Notes: generated from the letters alone by a model not told the origin. A DNA stretch of 64,000 nt from Cryptomeria japonica (GCF_030272615.1 NC_081415.1:601359644-601423643), one strand, 5' to 3'. Shown: positions 11,679-24,022, numbered from the stretch's first letter. Translations and numbers: made by a program.

Positions 11679-12309
11679 ATGGAGGGAGGAGATGATGAAT
11701 CAGATAATGATGGTGATTATTGGAGATGGCTTGCTTCCTTGCCTACTTTCTGGCTTGTGGTTACTGCTCACAAGAGAGTTTGGTGGATGGTGGTGGTGGT
11801 CTCTTTGTGTGGTGTCATAATTTCTTTGGCTATCTGGATGGAGGGTTCTAGCCCTTTGTTTTCCTAGGCCCTATGGTTTGTTGCTTCGGAGGTTGGTGCC
11901 GATCCAAATTTTGTGGTTGTTTCTTTGTGGTCAAGCCTTAGGGCTTGTTTGGCTTTTTGGTGCCCCTATTCCGGTTTGAAGTTTTTTTTGTTGGGTGTTT
12001 TCTACTACATCCCACCTGGGTTGTGGCCCTTTGTGGGTTCGTTGGATGATAGAGAGTGTGGGGGTTTATGGTCTTGCTTCTTCTTGGAGGAAGGTTTGGG
12101 ATATGCTGGTTATCTTGGTTCCTCTTTGTGTATTCTCTCTCATGGGTTGTTTGCTGAGTGGTCCATTGAGGTGACTCCAACTCCTATAAAGGTGGAGTTG
12201 TGTCTTTCTTTTCTTCCCATGAGTAGATGTAGGGAGAGGTTTTGGGTGGCTACTACCCCTCAATGTTTTCTTGGGATTTTCTTTGTCTTGGTTCTGGGGT
12301 CCATGTTAA
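11679..12309 (+). pseudogene. reading frame of retroposon X, first part
   Basis: An ATG at 11679 (MEGGDDESDNDGDYWRW) opens a frame with one stop at 11865-11867 that then runs to the S1 insertion at 12310. If S1 and one GTTAA copy are removed, the same frame continues at 34148 without a stop to 34818. About 380 codons join in total. The product would be hydrophobic and aromatic-rich. I do not recognise it. The strand bias (T-rich plus strand) also allows the alternative that this is non-coding and open by composition. Confidence 0.4.
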
Positions 12310-13268
12310 TGTTGGCAATTGACACTCATTCGATGATTTCAAGTGAATTTCAATGGTTGATTGTTTGTTTAGGGTTGTCATTGATGGCAACTCTTCGTGG
12401 TGATTCGATATAGAAGTTGGTGTTAATCGATAGCTAGTTAACTGGTAAAACAAGGTATTTCAGTAATGTGTTGATCCAGAATGATTTCTGTTGATTGCAG
12501 TGTTTTTGGTGATTGTTTTTGTGATCTTGGTGATGGGGAAGACCTTTGGGAAGCATGTGATTATAATACTTTGATCCGATTCTATTTTTTGTTCGAGATT
12601 GAAGCCGACTTTGAGCTATACATTACATCTCTTGAAGCTGACATGAAGGATATTTCTTTTGTGTTATGACCAGATATATAAGATCAATTTGGCGATTGAT
12701 TTTCGGTATGTTAGAGGTGTGGTGATCTATTTTGGTGTGATTGAGCATAGTTTCATGTGCACATTTTGCTTTCAGACCAACCTGTAGCTGACTGAGATAG
12801 AAATAGAGTATTCAGAAGAGAAGAGACAATTAGGGATTCAAAGCTTAACCGAAACTCATTTTTGCATAGTTAGATGCTAATTAAGAGTTCATTTCATTGT
12901 ATATACTCATTGTAAATAAATTGTAAGTTAGTGAGACTTTCCTGAGGGTTGTAGCCCTCTGGGCAAATTTATTTGAGTAGTGAGCTCTAGGCAGAGAGCT
13001 TGAATGCAAGTGAATTCCCATCTATGTAATATTTATGTACTCCTAGCCATAGTATATAAATATTGTGGGTTCGATCCCCACCATGGTTTTTCCCTTTCCG
13101 GGTTTCCATGTAAAAATTCTAGTTTTGTGGATTTGTGTATTCTTTGTTTCATGTTTATGTTCTTTTCTATTATGCATTGTTAACATGTGGATAAAGAATA
13201 AGTTTGTGGTTTTAACTTCTGGTAGATCACTGATTTACCACCCCTCTCAGTGATATTTGATTCTAACA
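12310..13268 (+). repeat. 5' LTR of S1
   Basis: From TGTTGGCAATTGACACTCAT to TTGATTCTAACA, 959 bp. A TATA-like GATATATAAGAT lies near 12673. The box TTTACCACCCCTCTCAGTG sits close to the end, at the position seen in all copia-type LTRs here. Confidence 0.92.
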
Positions 13269-13270
13269 AT

Positions 13271-13283
13271 TGGTATCAGAGCC
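13271..13283 (+). other. primer binding site of S1 (initiator tRNA-Met)
   Basis: TGGTATCAGAGCC, two bases after the LTR end. It matches the tRNA-Met complement exactly. Confidence 0.93.
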
Positions 13284-13336
13284 TAGTTCCTCTGAGGAAT
13301 CTTAACCGCTTGAGGAAGATCTGGTAGATTGATTCA

Positions 13337-14109
13337 ATGGATTCCAATTTTCAAAGATAACTCAATGTGGCACTTGAGGATATTGATGCATCTAGAAGTG
13401 AGTTTTGTACCTTGAAGAAGAGCCTGAATGTTGCTGATGAATTCATTAGTGAGATAAAAGATAAAGCAAGTATCTGTAAATAAAAGAGAAAGGAATTAAC
13501 AGACAAGTTGAAGGAGAAAGAAGATCAAATCGTGGAATTCTAGGATAAAGTTGATGAGGTTAACAAGCTTGAGAGAGAGAATGCTGCTTTGAAAAATGCG
13601 ATGCAATCCATTGTGATGAGACTAATTAAAAAAATTGTGGACCGGAAGAAGAATGAAGAGAATATGACACAATCATTGAAGGAAATAGATGATGAATACT
13701 TCAAGCTTACCTATGAGAATGATCAGTTGAAGCTTGAGTTGACTCAATCAAGGAATAATGGTCAAGAACTTGAAAGACATGTTGCTACCTTGAGGGATGA
13801 ACTTGCTACTACCAATGAATACAAAGAAAAATTCAAAGCTAGTTTAGCAAGGCTTGATGAGATGCTAGAAAGTCAGAGTCATGGAAAGGATATGCGAGGA
13901 CTAGGATTTGAGAAAGGTGAATCCTCTGGATCTAGACAAGGTAATGCTAAATCCGATCAGAAGAAGAGAAAGAATACTCTGATAAGATATCTTAATGCTC
14001 ATAAATTTAATGGTATATGCTTTACTTGCAATAAATATGGTCATATGGCGAGTCAGTGTATAAGTAGGATGAATAATGATATGATGAACAACATGAATAA
14101 TGTTTCTAC
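13337..14109 (+). pseudogene. gag: Gag-like protein of S1, N-terminal part
   Basis: The start ATG is at 13337 (MDSNFQR). The first 200 codons are strongly helical heptad-type sequence rich in Glu, Lys and Leu (for example NKLERENAALKNAMQ), so a long coiled coil is likely. Then come GLGFEKGESSG and a complete zinc knuckle CFTCNKYGHMASQC. Three early stops are present. The frame is cut by L1 at 14110 and resumes at 28944. Removing L1 and one 5-bp duplication restores it. The presumed role is particle formation and RNA binding. The match to S2 (GLGFETGKSSG, KYGHRANQC) shows it is a conserved family protein. Confidence 0.8.
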
Positions 14110-16944
14110 TATTGGTCTCTAAAAAGACACCAAAGTTCACCTGCAAACTATCTATGAGAAAGCCAATCTCATTCAATGAAATGCTTCAGGGCTTGGAAAA
14201 CATATCATAGGATCCTAATGATCCTCCTTCACTTCAGGTTTTGCAAGACCTAGGGGGGGGACACCCTTTGATGCATAAAATATAACCATTTATAGACATA
14301 TGGAATCAACAAAAGCAGTTAGATCTCACAAGGCTCAACAACAAGGAGGTTACTGCAGATGAGCTAGATCTACATTGACATCTCAACAAGATTGGAGCAT
14401 GAGATGGATGGAACATCTAAAACTACAAACATAAAAGCAAATGGATACTTAATATTTTAAAATCTCTGAGAATCCCTAGAATCTGGAAGACTAGTGCCTT
14501 ATTCAAGGGCATGGAGTCATACATCAAACTGTAAATGAAAACTTCTATTACAAATCCAATTTATTGAAAAAAAATACATGTATCAATGCCTGACATTAAT
14601 ACATTCTAAGCTCAAATAGAGGATCATACATATCCAGGCATTATCCTGAATTCAAAATTATTGATCATAGAATTTAAACCCTTCCTTGAAGAGTACCTAA
14701 GAACACCCATTACACTCCCACTTTGAGAGGACAAACCCAAACTCCCTTGAAGACTGGATTCATTAAAAATAAGAGAAGGCCTAGAGACAATCCAATAAAC
14801 TGTATATATGCCTTACATATATGTGACCTGCAACATAAAATATTTACAACAAGAAGATACTCTATTGCGTGAAAAGGAACATTCACTGTACAAATTAGAG
14901 AAAAAACTAAGAAAATGGAAACCGAGATTCAGGAGCCTTTCTCACAAAAAATATGGAACCCTTACAAAATGATAAGACTTGAATAAGAAGGCAGAGAGGA
15001 CAAAATCAGATTTCATTCTCTGACAATGGCAACTACCCTATTTTTCAGCATTAACTGATTCACACAACTTGGTTTGCAGAACATCCAATCTCTGTGACTG
15101 AAAATCCAATCTGAGATCTCAAGGTAACTACCCAAAATATATTTGTCATGGGCTACACTTGACTATAGAATGAGGTTCCTTGGATCCAGAGCTTTCCAAC
15201 GATATATAACACATATATCGGGAAAAATTAAATCCCTAGCCACCAATCCCTCTGCAGGTCATTTGTTTAAGTAAATACCTGCTCACCACAGTCAGAAATC
15301 ATATTTAAATCTTTGGATTTTGCTGTGCAAGCATCTGCCATGCATTCTCTTCCATGTGGTACCATATGATTCATTACTAGGGTCCTTATCCTGCCACCTT
15401 AGCACCGCTTGGGTCCACCGTCCGAATGAAACCCTTTATTTCTTCCTTGGCTACCTCGTTCTTCATTTCCTCCAGACTGCTCTTCTTCTCTACTGGGTCC
15501 CACTGCTTGGTTTCCAAGTCATGACCTTTCGCCACTGAGTAACTTCATATTGTGACTTGGCAACAACCGTTGATCTTCCTTGGATCACCGTCGATCTGTC
15601 CTAAATTTCTCGACCTTTACTTCACCTGAGCGGCTCCTTTTATCACTCTTTCTTTTGTCAGGCCTGACATGCGGCATCATCTGGTTCATTCTGGGGCCCA
15701 TGTCCTGCCACCTTAGCATGACCTAGACTCATGACCAAAATGTAACCATGATTGTCTGATCAACCTTTATTTGCTCTCTTAGAGGGCCCCATCACTCAGT
15801 CGCCAAGTCGCGGTGAATAAACATCACACGTCTTTCGATCATGGTATAGTGACCATTGTCTGATCACCTTGACTAACTGTTGGATGTCTCTCAACCTGCT
15901 TGATTCTTAGTCTTTTTTTGAGTGGCTCTCTCTTATGCCATGGTGTCACCACGTGGCACCCTTTGATTGGCTCCGGAGTTCACAATTGGGTGCCACCTGT
16001 CATGAGGGTATTCATTCCTAGCTCTCCACTTTGACACCTTAGCATGGCCTCCACTAACCACCAGAATCAATTGCCTGCCTTAACCACTTGCATTAACTAC
16101 CGGCCATTGCTCACCACTGGAATGGAGCTCTTCTTTGTTGTGGGGTTGCGATGGAAATGCCAACTAGCAGTTTCTCATCGCAACCTAGTGACCACCATTG
16201 GATCGTCTGCAGATCTGCTCGCTCATGAGGTCTCTAATCTTTTGGGTATTAGCATTTTATGCTAGCGAGATGGAGACTAAATTTAAGTCGCGAGGTCTCA
16301 GATTGGTCTTTTCCACCCACCACATGTAGGCATTTGGATCTAACTGGATGCCACCTTAACCACCATGTCACTTTAAGCTGGACCCTCCACTGGACCTAGG
16401 CCCACCTTTTTGCCTAGTCGTGATGGACACTCTAACAAGCAACTTCCCATCATGGTTTAGCGACAACCGTTGATCTCCCTCGGATCACTGCTTGATCTTC
16501 CTGATCTACTCAATTTTTAATCTCTTCTCACCAGCGTGTCCCAAAATTTTGGATGCCTTGAGATGCGCATGCACGTGGGGTCCACTGGGCCATGGGCGAC
16601 CTCTTGCCAAAATCCCGTAAGCTTTGACACTTAATATGCATGGGGCTTTGCATTTAAATACAAAATATTTCCTTCCCACAACCAATGTGGGATAAATGTT
16701 TATGCCTAGCGACATTTACTTGGAGGTTTCTCTGGCCATTTAAAACTCTCTTCACTACACGTAGAGGAGAATGCCAGCAAGGGCCGCAAAGATTTTTTTT
16801 TACACCTGACAGTCGCATTTGCTTGGAAGTTTTTTTTTTTAAATGCCTTTACCTTTCTCAGGCATGCAAGGAGAATGTCAGCTTCATTTTACCCTTCTTT
16901 GAAATGGGCCTCAAGAATTAACTCAAATTTTATGAGTTCCAATA
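14110..16944 (-). repeat. 3' LTR of L1 (left copy)
   Basis: 2,835 bp. Plus-strand start TATTGGTCTCTAAAAAGACA, end GAGTTCCAATA. It aligns with 26087-28943. Both terminal dinucleotides are mutated (TG to TA, CA to TA). Small frames inside are not shared with the other copies and are not genes. Confidence 0.9.
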
Positions 16945-17144
16945 GTGGCTCTAACTGGGGATGGTTGATCACAAGATCAACACAAGAATTCAAAATCTTA
17001 GGTAGAGCATACCACCCAAAAAAATAAGACACTTCTCTTCTTCTAAAAAAAAAGGGTTTCCTTATTGAAAATGACACAACTCTATCAAAGCAACTGTACA
17101 ATAGAACTTATTTACATATGGCCCTAGGCCATCAAAAATTGGAA

Positions 17145-17432
17145 TCAATGCTTACCTGTGTCAAACACATGATTCTCATTTCCATGAATCAAGGGTAAGT
17201 TGGAAGTTTCATTTACATTTACCTGATCACAAACTTTGCAACTTCTCATTAGCTCATTACACAAAAGATAATCAACACACTGGTAATCAATCAATCTTTG
17301 AAAAACAAAACCCGCCTTTGAATGCTGATCATCAAATGAAACATAACTGTCATATTGTGTACAATTATTTCCCAGCTGAAAAGAAAAGTAACCCTACTCC
17401 ATCTGATCACTCGGAATATCAGGCACATGCTG
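17145..17432 (-). pseudogene. unknown reading frame of L1, C-terminal part
   Basis: Deleting S2 with one 5-bp flank joins ETSN to QHVPDIPSDQME in frame. After one stop the frame runs about 80 codons (FQLGNNCTQYDSYVSFDDQH and on) to TGA at 17145. The whole protein would be about 530 residues. No function can be assigned. 16945-17144 has no frame and lies between this stop and the 3' LTR. Confidence 0.5.
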
Positions 17433-17437
17433 ACTGT

Positions 17438-18237
17438 TGTTGGCAAATACACACTCCAATGAGACATTATAGGTGATTGAAGGTTTTGTGATTGATGGCA
17501 ATCGTACAATCCTATGACATCGGCAAGGCAATCTACTGGCACCAGCAAAGTTAGATTCTACACCGGCACTGGCAGTGAAAGGAAGCATACCGACACAGAA
17601 GCCAACAAGAATTTTGTTTTAATATATTTTGTTTATTATTGTATAATCATTGTAAGCCGACTTGGCAAGTTGTAAAATGACTCTTATATAAGAGAGTTAA
17701 TTGTATAACATTAAGAAGATGGATGTAATGCATAGAGGAATGTAATTAAGTGAAATAAGGCAGACCTATCATGCGAATTATAGGTTAAGGGTTTATGTAT
17801 GAAGTAGAGCTATAAACTGGTACTGGATCTGGCATAGTAAATGCTATTTTGAAGTAGTACAAGATATTGGATTTATATAATCCATTTTGTAAGTCAGTGA
17901 GACTTCCCATTTTGTAATTGAGCAGTGAGCTCTAGGCACTTGGCCTTCCTACATGTGCAGGCCCCTCTTGTAGCAATAATATTCTCTTATTGGCCAGTAA
18001 GTGAATATTGTGGGTCACAAATCCCATCGAGGTTTTTCTCACATCAGGTTTCCTCATTAAAATATTGTGTTATGGTGTGTTTTTCATGTGGTTGTTTTTA
18101 TCTCTGTTTATTGCATTACTTTTTGTTTACCGGTACACAATATTAATATGCTTTAGATGTTTTAAGTCAAGAAAATCTACAAATCGGTTAGATATTGATT
18201 CACCACCCCCCTCTCAGTATCTGTGGGAATCCTAACA
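17438..18237 (+). repeat. 5' LTR of S2
   Basis: TGTTGGCAAATACACACTCC to GGGAATCCTAACA, 800 bp. Contains the 14-bp palindrome CTCTTATATAAGAG at 17681-17694 as probable TATA box, and the CACCCCCCTCTCAGTATC-type box before the end. Confidence 0.92.
17681..17694 (+). promoter_or_regulatory. palindromic TATA box of S2 LTR
   Basis: CTCTTATATAAGAG, a perfect palindrome. It is preserved in the 3' LTR at 23471-23484. Being kept in both copies and located mid-LTR, it is the likely core promoter. Confidence 0.7.
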
Positions 18238-18239
18238 AT

Positions 18240-18251
18240 TGGTATCCAAGC
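18240..18251 (+). other. primer binding site of S2 (diverged tRNA-Met)
   Basis: TGGTATCCAAGC, two bases after the LTR. Two changes from TGGTATCAGAGC. Confidence 0.8.
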
Positions 18252-18308
18252 TTGGTCCTCTATTTTCAGAAGCCTAACAGCTTGAGGAAGATCTTGACAC
18301 TGATAGAG

Positions 18309-19432
18309 ATGGAAAACTTGATGAAGCAACTAGAAGCAGACCTCTTAGACTATGATGTAGAAAAATTGAAAAATATCAAACTTGAAGATGATCTAAAGGT
18401 TGCTCAGGATATCATTCAAGCACTTCAAGAAAATCTTACTATTTCAAGAAACAAGAGAATAGAAATTTGTGAAAAGATGCCAAATGAGAATGATGAAAAG
18501 GAAACTCTTAGTGATCTGATGAATAAATTGAAACAAGAAAACATGACAACAAAGAATGAGATGCAGGATATGACTATGAGATTTTGTAAAGAAATTGAAG
18601 ATAGAAAGAAGAATGAAGAAGACTTGACTAGAAGACTGAATGATGCTACAAATGAAAACACAAGACTTAGTTATGAAAATGATATGTTGAATACAGATCT
18701 AATGCATGCACAAAATGACTCAAATGAACTCATGAGACAAAAAGGTATCTTGGAAGGAGAACTGGCTACTACAAATCAACATAAAGAAAAATTCAAGAAA
18801 AGCTCAGAAGAACTTGGTAACTTGTTGAAGAATAAAAAACCTAATGGTGACACTAATGGTCTTGGCTTTGAAACTGGTAAAAGCTCTGGTACTGTGAACA
18901 CACAGGATCATGGAAAACCGGTAAGACAACCTACTGCTTATAAATTCAATGGAAAAAACAAGTATGGTCATAGAGCAAATCAATGTAGATCTAGAAATTA
19001 TCAAAATACCAATACACCCACCGGTCAATGTTCAAAATGCAACAAAGTTGGTCATAATTCTGAAAATTGCAGAATGAATGTGAGATGTTATGTTTGTGGA
19101 AGATTTGGACACTTATCTAATCAATGTAGAACACAAACCGGCATAGGTTATGGGAAGGCTATTTAGAAAAATAATGTGACTTGTTATGCATGTAACAAAA
19201 TTGGGCATATTGCTAAATTTTGTAGAAGCAAGTCCTCACTAGTAAACAACAATGGTGCTAGTTTGAAAGGAAAAGAAAAGGTTGAAGAAGTTAAGCATGA
19301 ATTTTCAAAACAATGGATCAGGAAATCAGAACTAAATGTTGATAGGAATACTCCTCCACTGGTAGAATAGAGTAACACTCCACTGACAGAAGAAAGTAAA
19401 ACTCCACCGGTAGGAGAGTCTTCATCCAACTG
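18309..19432 (+). pseudogene. gag: Gag-like protein of S2 with zinc-knuckle array
   Basis: ATG at 18309 (MENLMKQLEADLLDYDVEKL). The frame is open to 19164, then stops at 19164 and 19368. Residues 1-190 are heptad-rich and should form a coiled coil (NEMQDMTMRFCKEIED, ELATTNQHKEKF). GLGFETGKSSG follows, then four zinc knuckles: NKYGHRANQC (first two Cys lost), CSKCNKVGHNSENC, CYVCGRFGHLSNQC and, after the stop, CYACNKIGHIAKFC. The tail has TPP(L/V) repeats. Four knuckles in a row is more than the one usual in plant copia Gag. Presumed RNA-binding structural protein. Confidence 0.82.
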
Positions 19433-19737
19433 AAGAAAATTCCCTTGAGGGTTTGGTAATCAAATGAGAAATATGCTATTATTCCCTCGGTTGATGGTAA
19501 GAAGTTAAAATTACTTCTATATCGGTAGATATGTTAAGTGAGTACTTAACCAACAAGCATTAAATGTGGTAGTTGGCAAAATTAACATTATAAATTAGTG
19601 TTTTTGGCTCCATTTTACTTCACTGAGCATTCAAACATTCGAAGAGCGTGAATTTCCAGAGCTAAGACATTTCGAGCAAAGAAGAAAAGCAATTCAACAA
19701 TCAATCTTTCCAAAGGCAGAAAAAGGTATTTATAATC

Positions 19738-22700
19738 ATGGCATCCTCTTCTATACTTGAATTCATAGCAAACCCTACAATAGTGGATGTAATCAAGCAC
19801 CCTAGGCCCATTTTTCAGTTAGTTCCCAAAATAGAAAAGAAGCATGATAATGTTGGTGCTTTTTCTCAAATCCCCAAAGGAGTAGTTTTTGCAGAAGACC
19901 CTAGGATGTATATTCATTGCCATATAGAAGAATTAGGAGATGAAGAAATTAAGAACATGTACAAGACTATTATTTGTGATGATTCCAGTAATGTGAAACC
20001 TGAACACAAAATAATTGAAACCCTAGGATTCACAGAAATTCTCTGCATTTTAGAATTCCCTAAGGAAGTGATAAGGATAGTGTTGAGCAGGGTTCATGGT
20101 GAATTTTTTTGGCTAGATTCAATTCACTAAATTACTAAGGAAGCTGTAAAAGATGTAACAGTGTCACCCTCCACCGGTAACAGACCTAACAAGACAAAGA
20201 AGGTCTCAAATGACCTAGTAATGAACCTAACAGGTGTAACATCTGACAAAAGGTCTTTGAGGGTGAATGATGTAATTGACATAAATGTGAGATTCATTAG
20301 CATGATTCTAGGCTACAAAACAACACATGCAAACAAACTAAATTCAGTTTCCAGCTTATGCATAAAGAGTGCTCATGACATGATTAAGGATAATGTGAAA
20401 ATTGATGTGTGTGAATGATTGAAGGATGAATTGATTGACAATCTGGGAAAGATCAAGAAGGATAAGAAAGGGACATTTTGATTTGGCAACTTACTTGTTT
20501 GATTTTAATGCTACATATAACCAAACAGGTGCCTAGTATAGGTAATAAGAACCTTGGATTTGACATACCAGTAGGAAAATAGTTATCTGACTTATTGAAC
20601 AACATGTGTGAAAACAAAGAGAAGAATATTAATGAGTACTTTCAAGCATTAAAAGCTAGAATGAATGCTAGAGTCAGACTATCACAAGAAACTGTAAATA
20701 AATATAAGGATGATATATGTTTTGTGATTAAGAAGGATGAGATCTAGATGGAGGCAGTTATCCCAAGAACAATTTGGGTTACTAGAACGGGTTATGAGAC
20801 AGATGATCACATCATTGAAACATATGCAAAAGCCCTCCTGGAAGCACCCAATGAACCCAAGGAAGAGGTATTTGGCAGTGCTGAAACCATTGAAAATCAA
20901 ATTCAATCCAAGAAGAGAGTGAAGAAAGTAGAAGAAACAGTGAGGAGAGGTTCAAGGTAGGCTAAGGCTATCAAAGAAGATGTACTCAAACAAACCGGTA
21001 TCATTGAAGATGAGTTACAAGCACAACAACTAGTGACTCACCTTTCACCGGTAGCCACTTCTTCAGAGAGTGATATGCCAATAGCATTTAAAAGAGTTGT
21101 AAGGAAAAGGGAACCTTCACCGGTATCCACACCTTCACCTAGAAGAACCAGGCAAAAACAACAGGCAGTGAGGCCTCTGGCCAAAAAGACAACTCCAAAG
21201 AGGAAAAAGTTAACACCAAAGAAAAGGACTCAACAAAATATTTCTCTGATTGACAGACTGTTGGATGAAATAACAGAGGAAGGAAAGTTTAAGAACATCA
21301 ACAAATTATATGATTCACTATTAGTTGATGATAAAGAAAAATTAGAAAATAGTGTAATTCTGCTGCACTTGGATATCTACAAGAAATTTTTGATGCAAAT
21401 TGTAGATGAAGTACCGGTAGAACATTTAAGAGACTTGAAGCTAGAAGGCAAGCTATTATAGAGCTTGACAAGAAAATAAAGATTGAGAAACTACTTGTTG
21501 TTTATCCTGTTAACTCACCAAAGGAGATAGATGATATGATCTCAGAGGATAACCGGATAGTATTCTCAATTGCACACTGACATGTAGCACTTATGGTTGG
21601 TAGAGTAAACGAGGTTGCAGAAGAAACTACTAACACATGGGATATATTCCTTGTTGAGAAGGAAAAATAGGATAAATATAGAAACCCCGAACCAATCAAG
21701 GTATATCAGAAAGACAAGGATAAGGGAAAAGGAAAGGTTGGTGGACCTCCAAGCATCAAAATAATAGATAATCTACCCTCACTGTCTCAAGATAGTCCAT
21801 TGATAACAACAATTGAAGATCAACTGATTGATGAGAGTATGGATATATCACAAGAGGATACAAATCCTAATTCTGAGGTATTATATACAATAGATGTTGA
21901 TACTCAGAAGGTCAACATTGTGGTAGATAAGGACACAACCGGTAAGATAGATATGGCTAGTGAGCCACCGGTAACTGATAACACAGATAACATTGAAGGA
22001 AAACCGACAGATAGTGCCACAGAACAATAGGAAGAACAACAAATAGAGCAACAAGCTCCAGCATAGGAACAAGTTAATACAGAATCAGTGCCACCGACAA
22101 CTGCTGAGCAAAACAAACTATTGCTTAAGGAAATGGAAACACAGACTGACCTACCAGAGGTCACTACAAGCAAGGATATTTCTCCCATCAGTGAAATTTA
22201 GAGTGTTGGCTCTTCAACTGTAGTATTCAAGACAACAAATGTAACTGAAGTTCTTTTAGACTCTATAAAGAAAATAACAGATTGTAGTTCACAGGCATAT
22301 AAGGCTATAGATGACACAATTCCAATTTTGAAGATGATAGCTCCAAAATGTAATGTAGATAATAAGGATTGTTTGAGTCAACTTGACACTTTGTCTAAGT
22401 ATATTACTGACAACACAGTGACAGTTGAACAAATAAAGGAGGACGCATTCAAAGAGAGGTTAGAAAAGGAAAAACATAAATTCTTTAAAGAACAAATAAA
22501 GAAGTGTAGAAGGTAGTTTGACACACTTCTACCAGAATTATGTAGCACATTAAAGGAATTCAAAAATTTGTACAAAGATACTTGTAAGACTAACTTTTTG
22601 ATAGTTGATATAGACAAGAAGATCAACAAGATACAGGAGGAAATAAATCAACTAGCTAACAATTTTATTAATTCATCTGATTCATTATCAGTTTTTGAGA

Positions 22701-23005
22701 AAAAGATAATAGATTTTGAGGAAGAATTACTAAAGCTAGAAAGAGAAAAGGAGAGAATAAAAAGTAAGGCTAAGGATCTGAAACTAAGACTAAGTCCAAA
22801 ACTGGACTACCTAGCATCCTTAAGGAAAGAAATATCTAATGCATTGGTACAATGACAAAAAACACCGATAGAGCAAATGCAACACCTCACCGGTACAGTT
22901 CAAAGGATAGAGGCCGCAATAAAAGACAGTAAAAAGTTCATTGAGAACTTGAATCTGGTTTTGGCAGACCTTTTTCAGATTGTAACCAACTGGTTACAAG
23001 GTTGA
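19738..23005 (+). pseudogene. ORF2 of S2: large protein of unknown function
   Basis: ATG at 19738 (MASSSILEFIANP) aligns with S1 ORF2. There are about 1,089 codons to TGA at 23003, mostly one frame with scattered stops and small shifts. N-terminal block: VGAFSQIPKGVVF, YIHCHIEELGDEEI, EFFWLDSIH. Middle block: YKDDICFVIKKDEI, MEAVIPRTIWV, GYETDDHIIETYAKALL. A basic Ser/Pro/Lys linker follows (RREPSPVSTPSPRRTRQK-like), then LLDEITEEGKFKNINKLYD. An acidic stretch comes next, then a coiled-coil end block ERIKSKAKDLKLRLSPKLDY to VLADLFQIVT. The end block is also in S3. No enzyme motif is seen. 19433-19737 is spacer. Confidence 0.72.
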
Positions 23006-23199
23006 GATAGGAAACTACACTCTATTGACACTTTGACAACCTTTGTCATTGATGCCAAAGGGGGAGTAGTGGTATGAGAAAAATCCAATAACTTAGGGAT
23101 CATCTGCTTAGGGGGAGCACACATTTTTGGTAACAATTTTTGGACTTCAATTTTTGGATACACTTCTGAATATTTCTCATGAGTGTTTTCATCAATGCC

Positions 23200-23211
23200 A
23201 AAGGGGGAGAT
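23200..23211 (+). other. polypurine tract of S2
   Basis: AAAGGGGGAGAT directly before TGTTGG of the 3' LTR. Extra tracts AAAGGGGGAGTAG near 23058 and AGGGGGAGCAC near 23109 lie in the untranslated stretch 23006-23199. Confidence 0.9.
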
Positions 23212-24022
23212 TGTTGGCAAATGCACACTCTAATGAGACATTATAGGTGATTGAAGGTTTTGTCATTGATGGCAATCTTACAATCCTATGACATCGGCAA
23301 GGCAATCCACCAACACTGGCAAAGTTAGATTCTACACCAGCACACAAACCACCGACACCGGTAGTGAAAGGAAGCATACCAGCACAGAAGTTGACATGAA
23401 TTTTGTTGTTAATATATTTTGTTTTTTATTGTAAAATCATTGTAAGCTGACTTGGCAAGTTGTAAAATGACTCTTATATAAGAGAGTTCATTGTAGAACA
23501 TTAAGATGGATGTAATGCATATAGGAATGTAATTAAGTGAAATAAGGCAGACCTATTATGCGAATTATAGGTTAAGGGTTTATGTATGAAGAAGACCTAT
23601 AAACCGGTACTGGATCTAGCATAGTAGATGCTATTTTGAAGTAGTACAAGACATTGGATTTATATAATCCATTTTGTAAGTCAGTGAGACTTCCCATTTT
23701 GTAATTGAGCAGTGAGCTCTAGGCACTTGGCCTTCCTACATGTGCAGGCCCCTCTTGTAGTAGTAATATTTTCTTATTGGTTAGTAAGTGAATATTGTGG
23801 GTCACAAATCCCACCAAGGTTTTTCCCACACCGGGTTTCCTTGTTAAAATATTGTGTTATGGTGTGTTTTTCATGTGGTTGTTTTTATCTCTGTTTATTG
23901 CATTACTTTCTGTCTACCGGTACATAGTATTAATATGCTTTACATGTTTTAAGTCAAGAAAATCTACAAACTGGGTAGATATTGATTCATCCCCCCTCTC
24001 AGTATCTGCGGGAATCCTAACA
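23212..24022 (+). repeat. 3' LTR of S2
   Basis: 811 bp, TGTTGGCAAATGCACACTCT to GGGAATCCTAACA. Full-length match to 17438-18237. Confidence 0.92.

Larger units (their letters stand above)
17438..24022 (+). mobile_element. S2: pol-less Sirevirus-like LTR element, complete
   Basis: 6,585 bp with LTRs of 800 and 811 bp, primer site, Gag-like frame, ORF2 and polypurine tract. It is the same architecture as S1 and the clearest copy of the family. The 5-bp flanks ACTGT and ATTAC do not match well. On the minus strand they are ACAGT and GTAAT, three transitions apart. Frame restoration in L1 still supports these boundaries. LTRs differ by many substitutions and a 15-bp indel, so it is not recent. 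Confidence 0.9.

Noticed and set aside
11938-12453. Minus-strand frames opposite retroposon X
   Set aside because: They shadow the plus frame and cross the S1 boundary at 12310, so they cannot be real genes.
16945-16965. TGGCTCTAACTGGGGATGG as a primer site that would make L1 plus-strand
   Set aside because: It is in the right place, but the only long frame is on the minus strand and the better motif TGGCGACTCTGCTAGGGAC sits at the other LTR. Orientation remains less than certain.
15320-17101. Several short frames in the left L1 LTR
   Set aside because: They lie in an LTR and are not kept in the other L1 LTR or the solo LTR.
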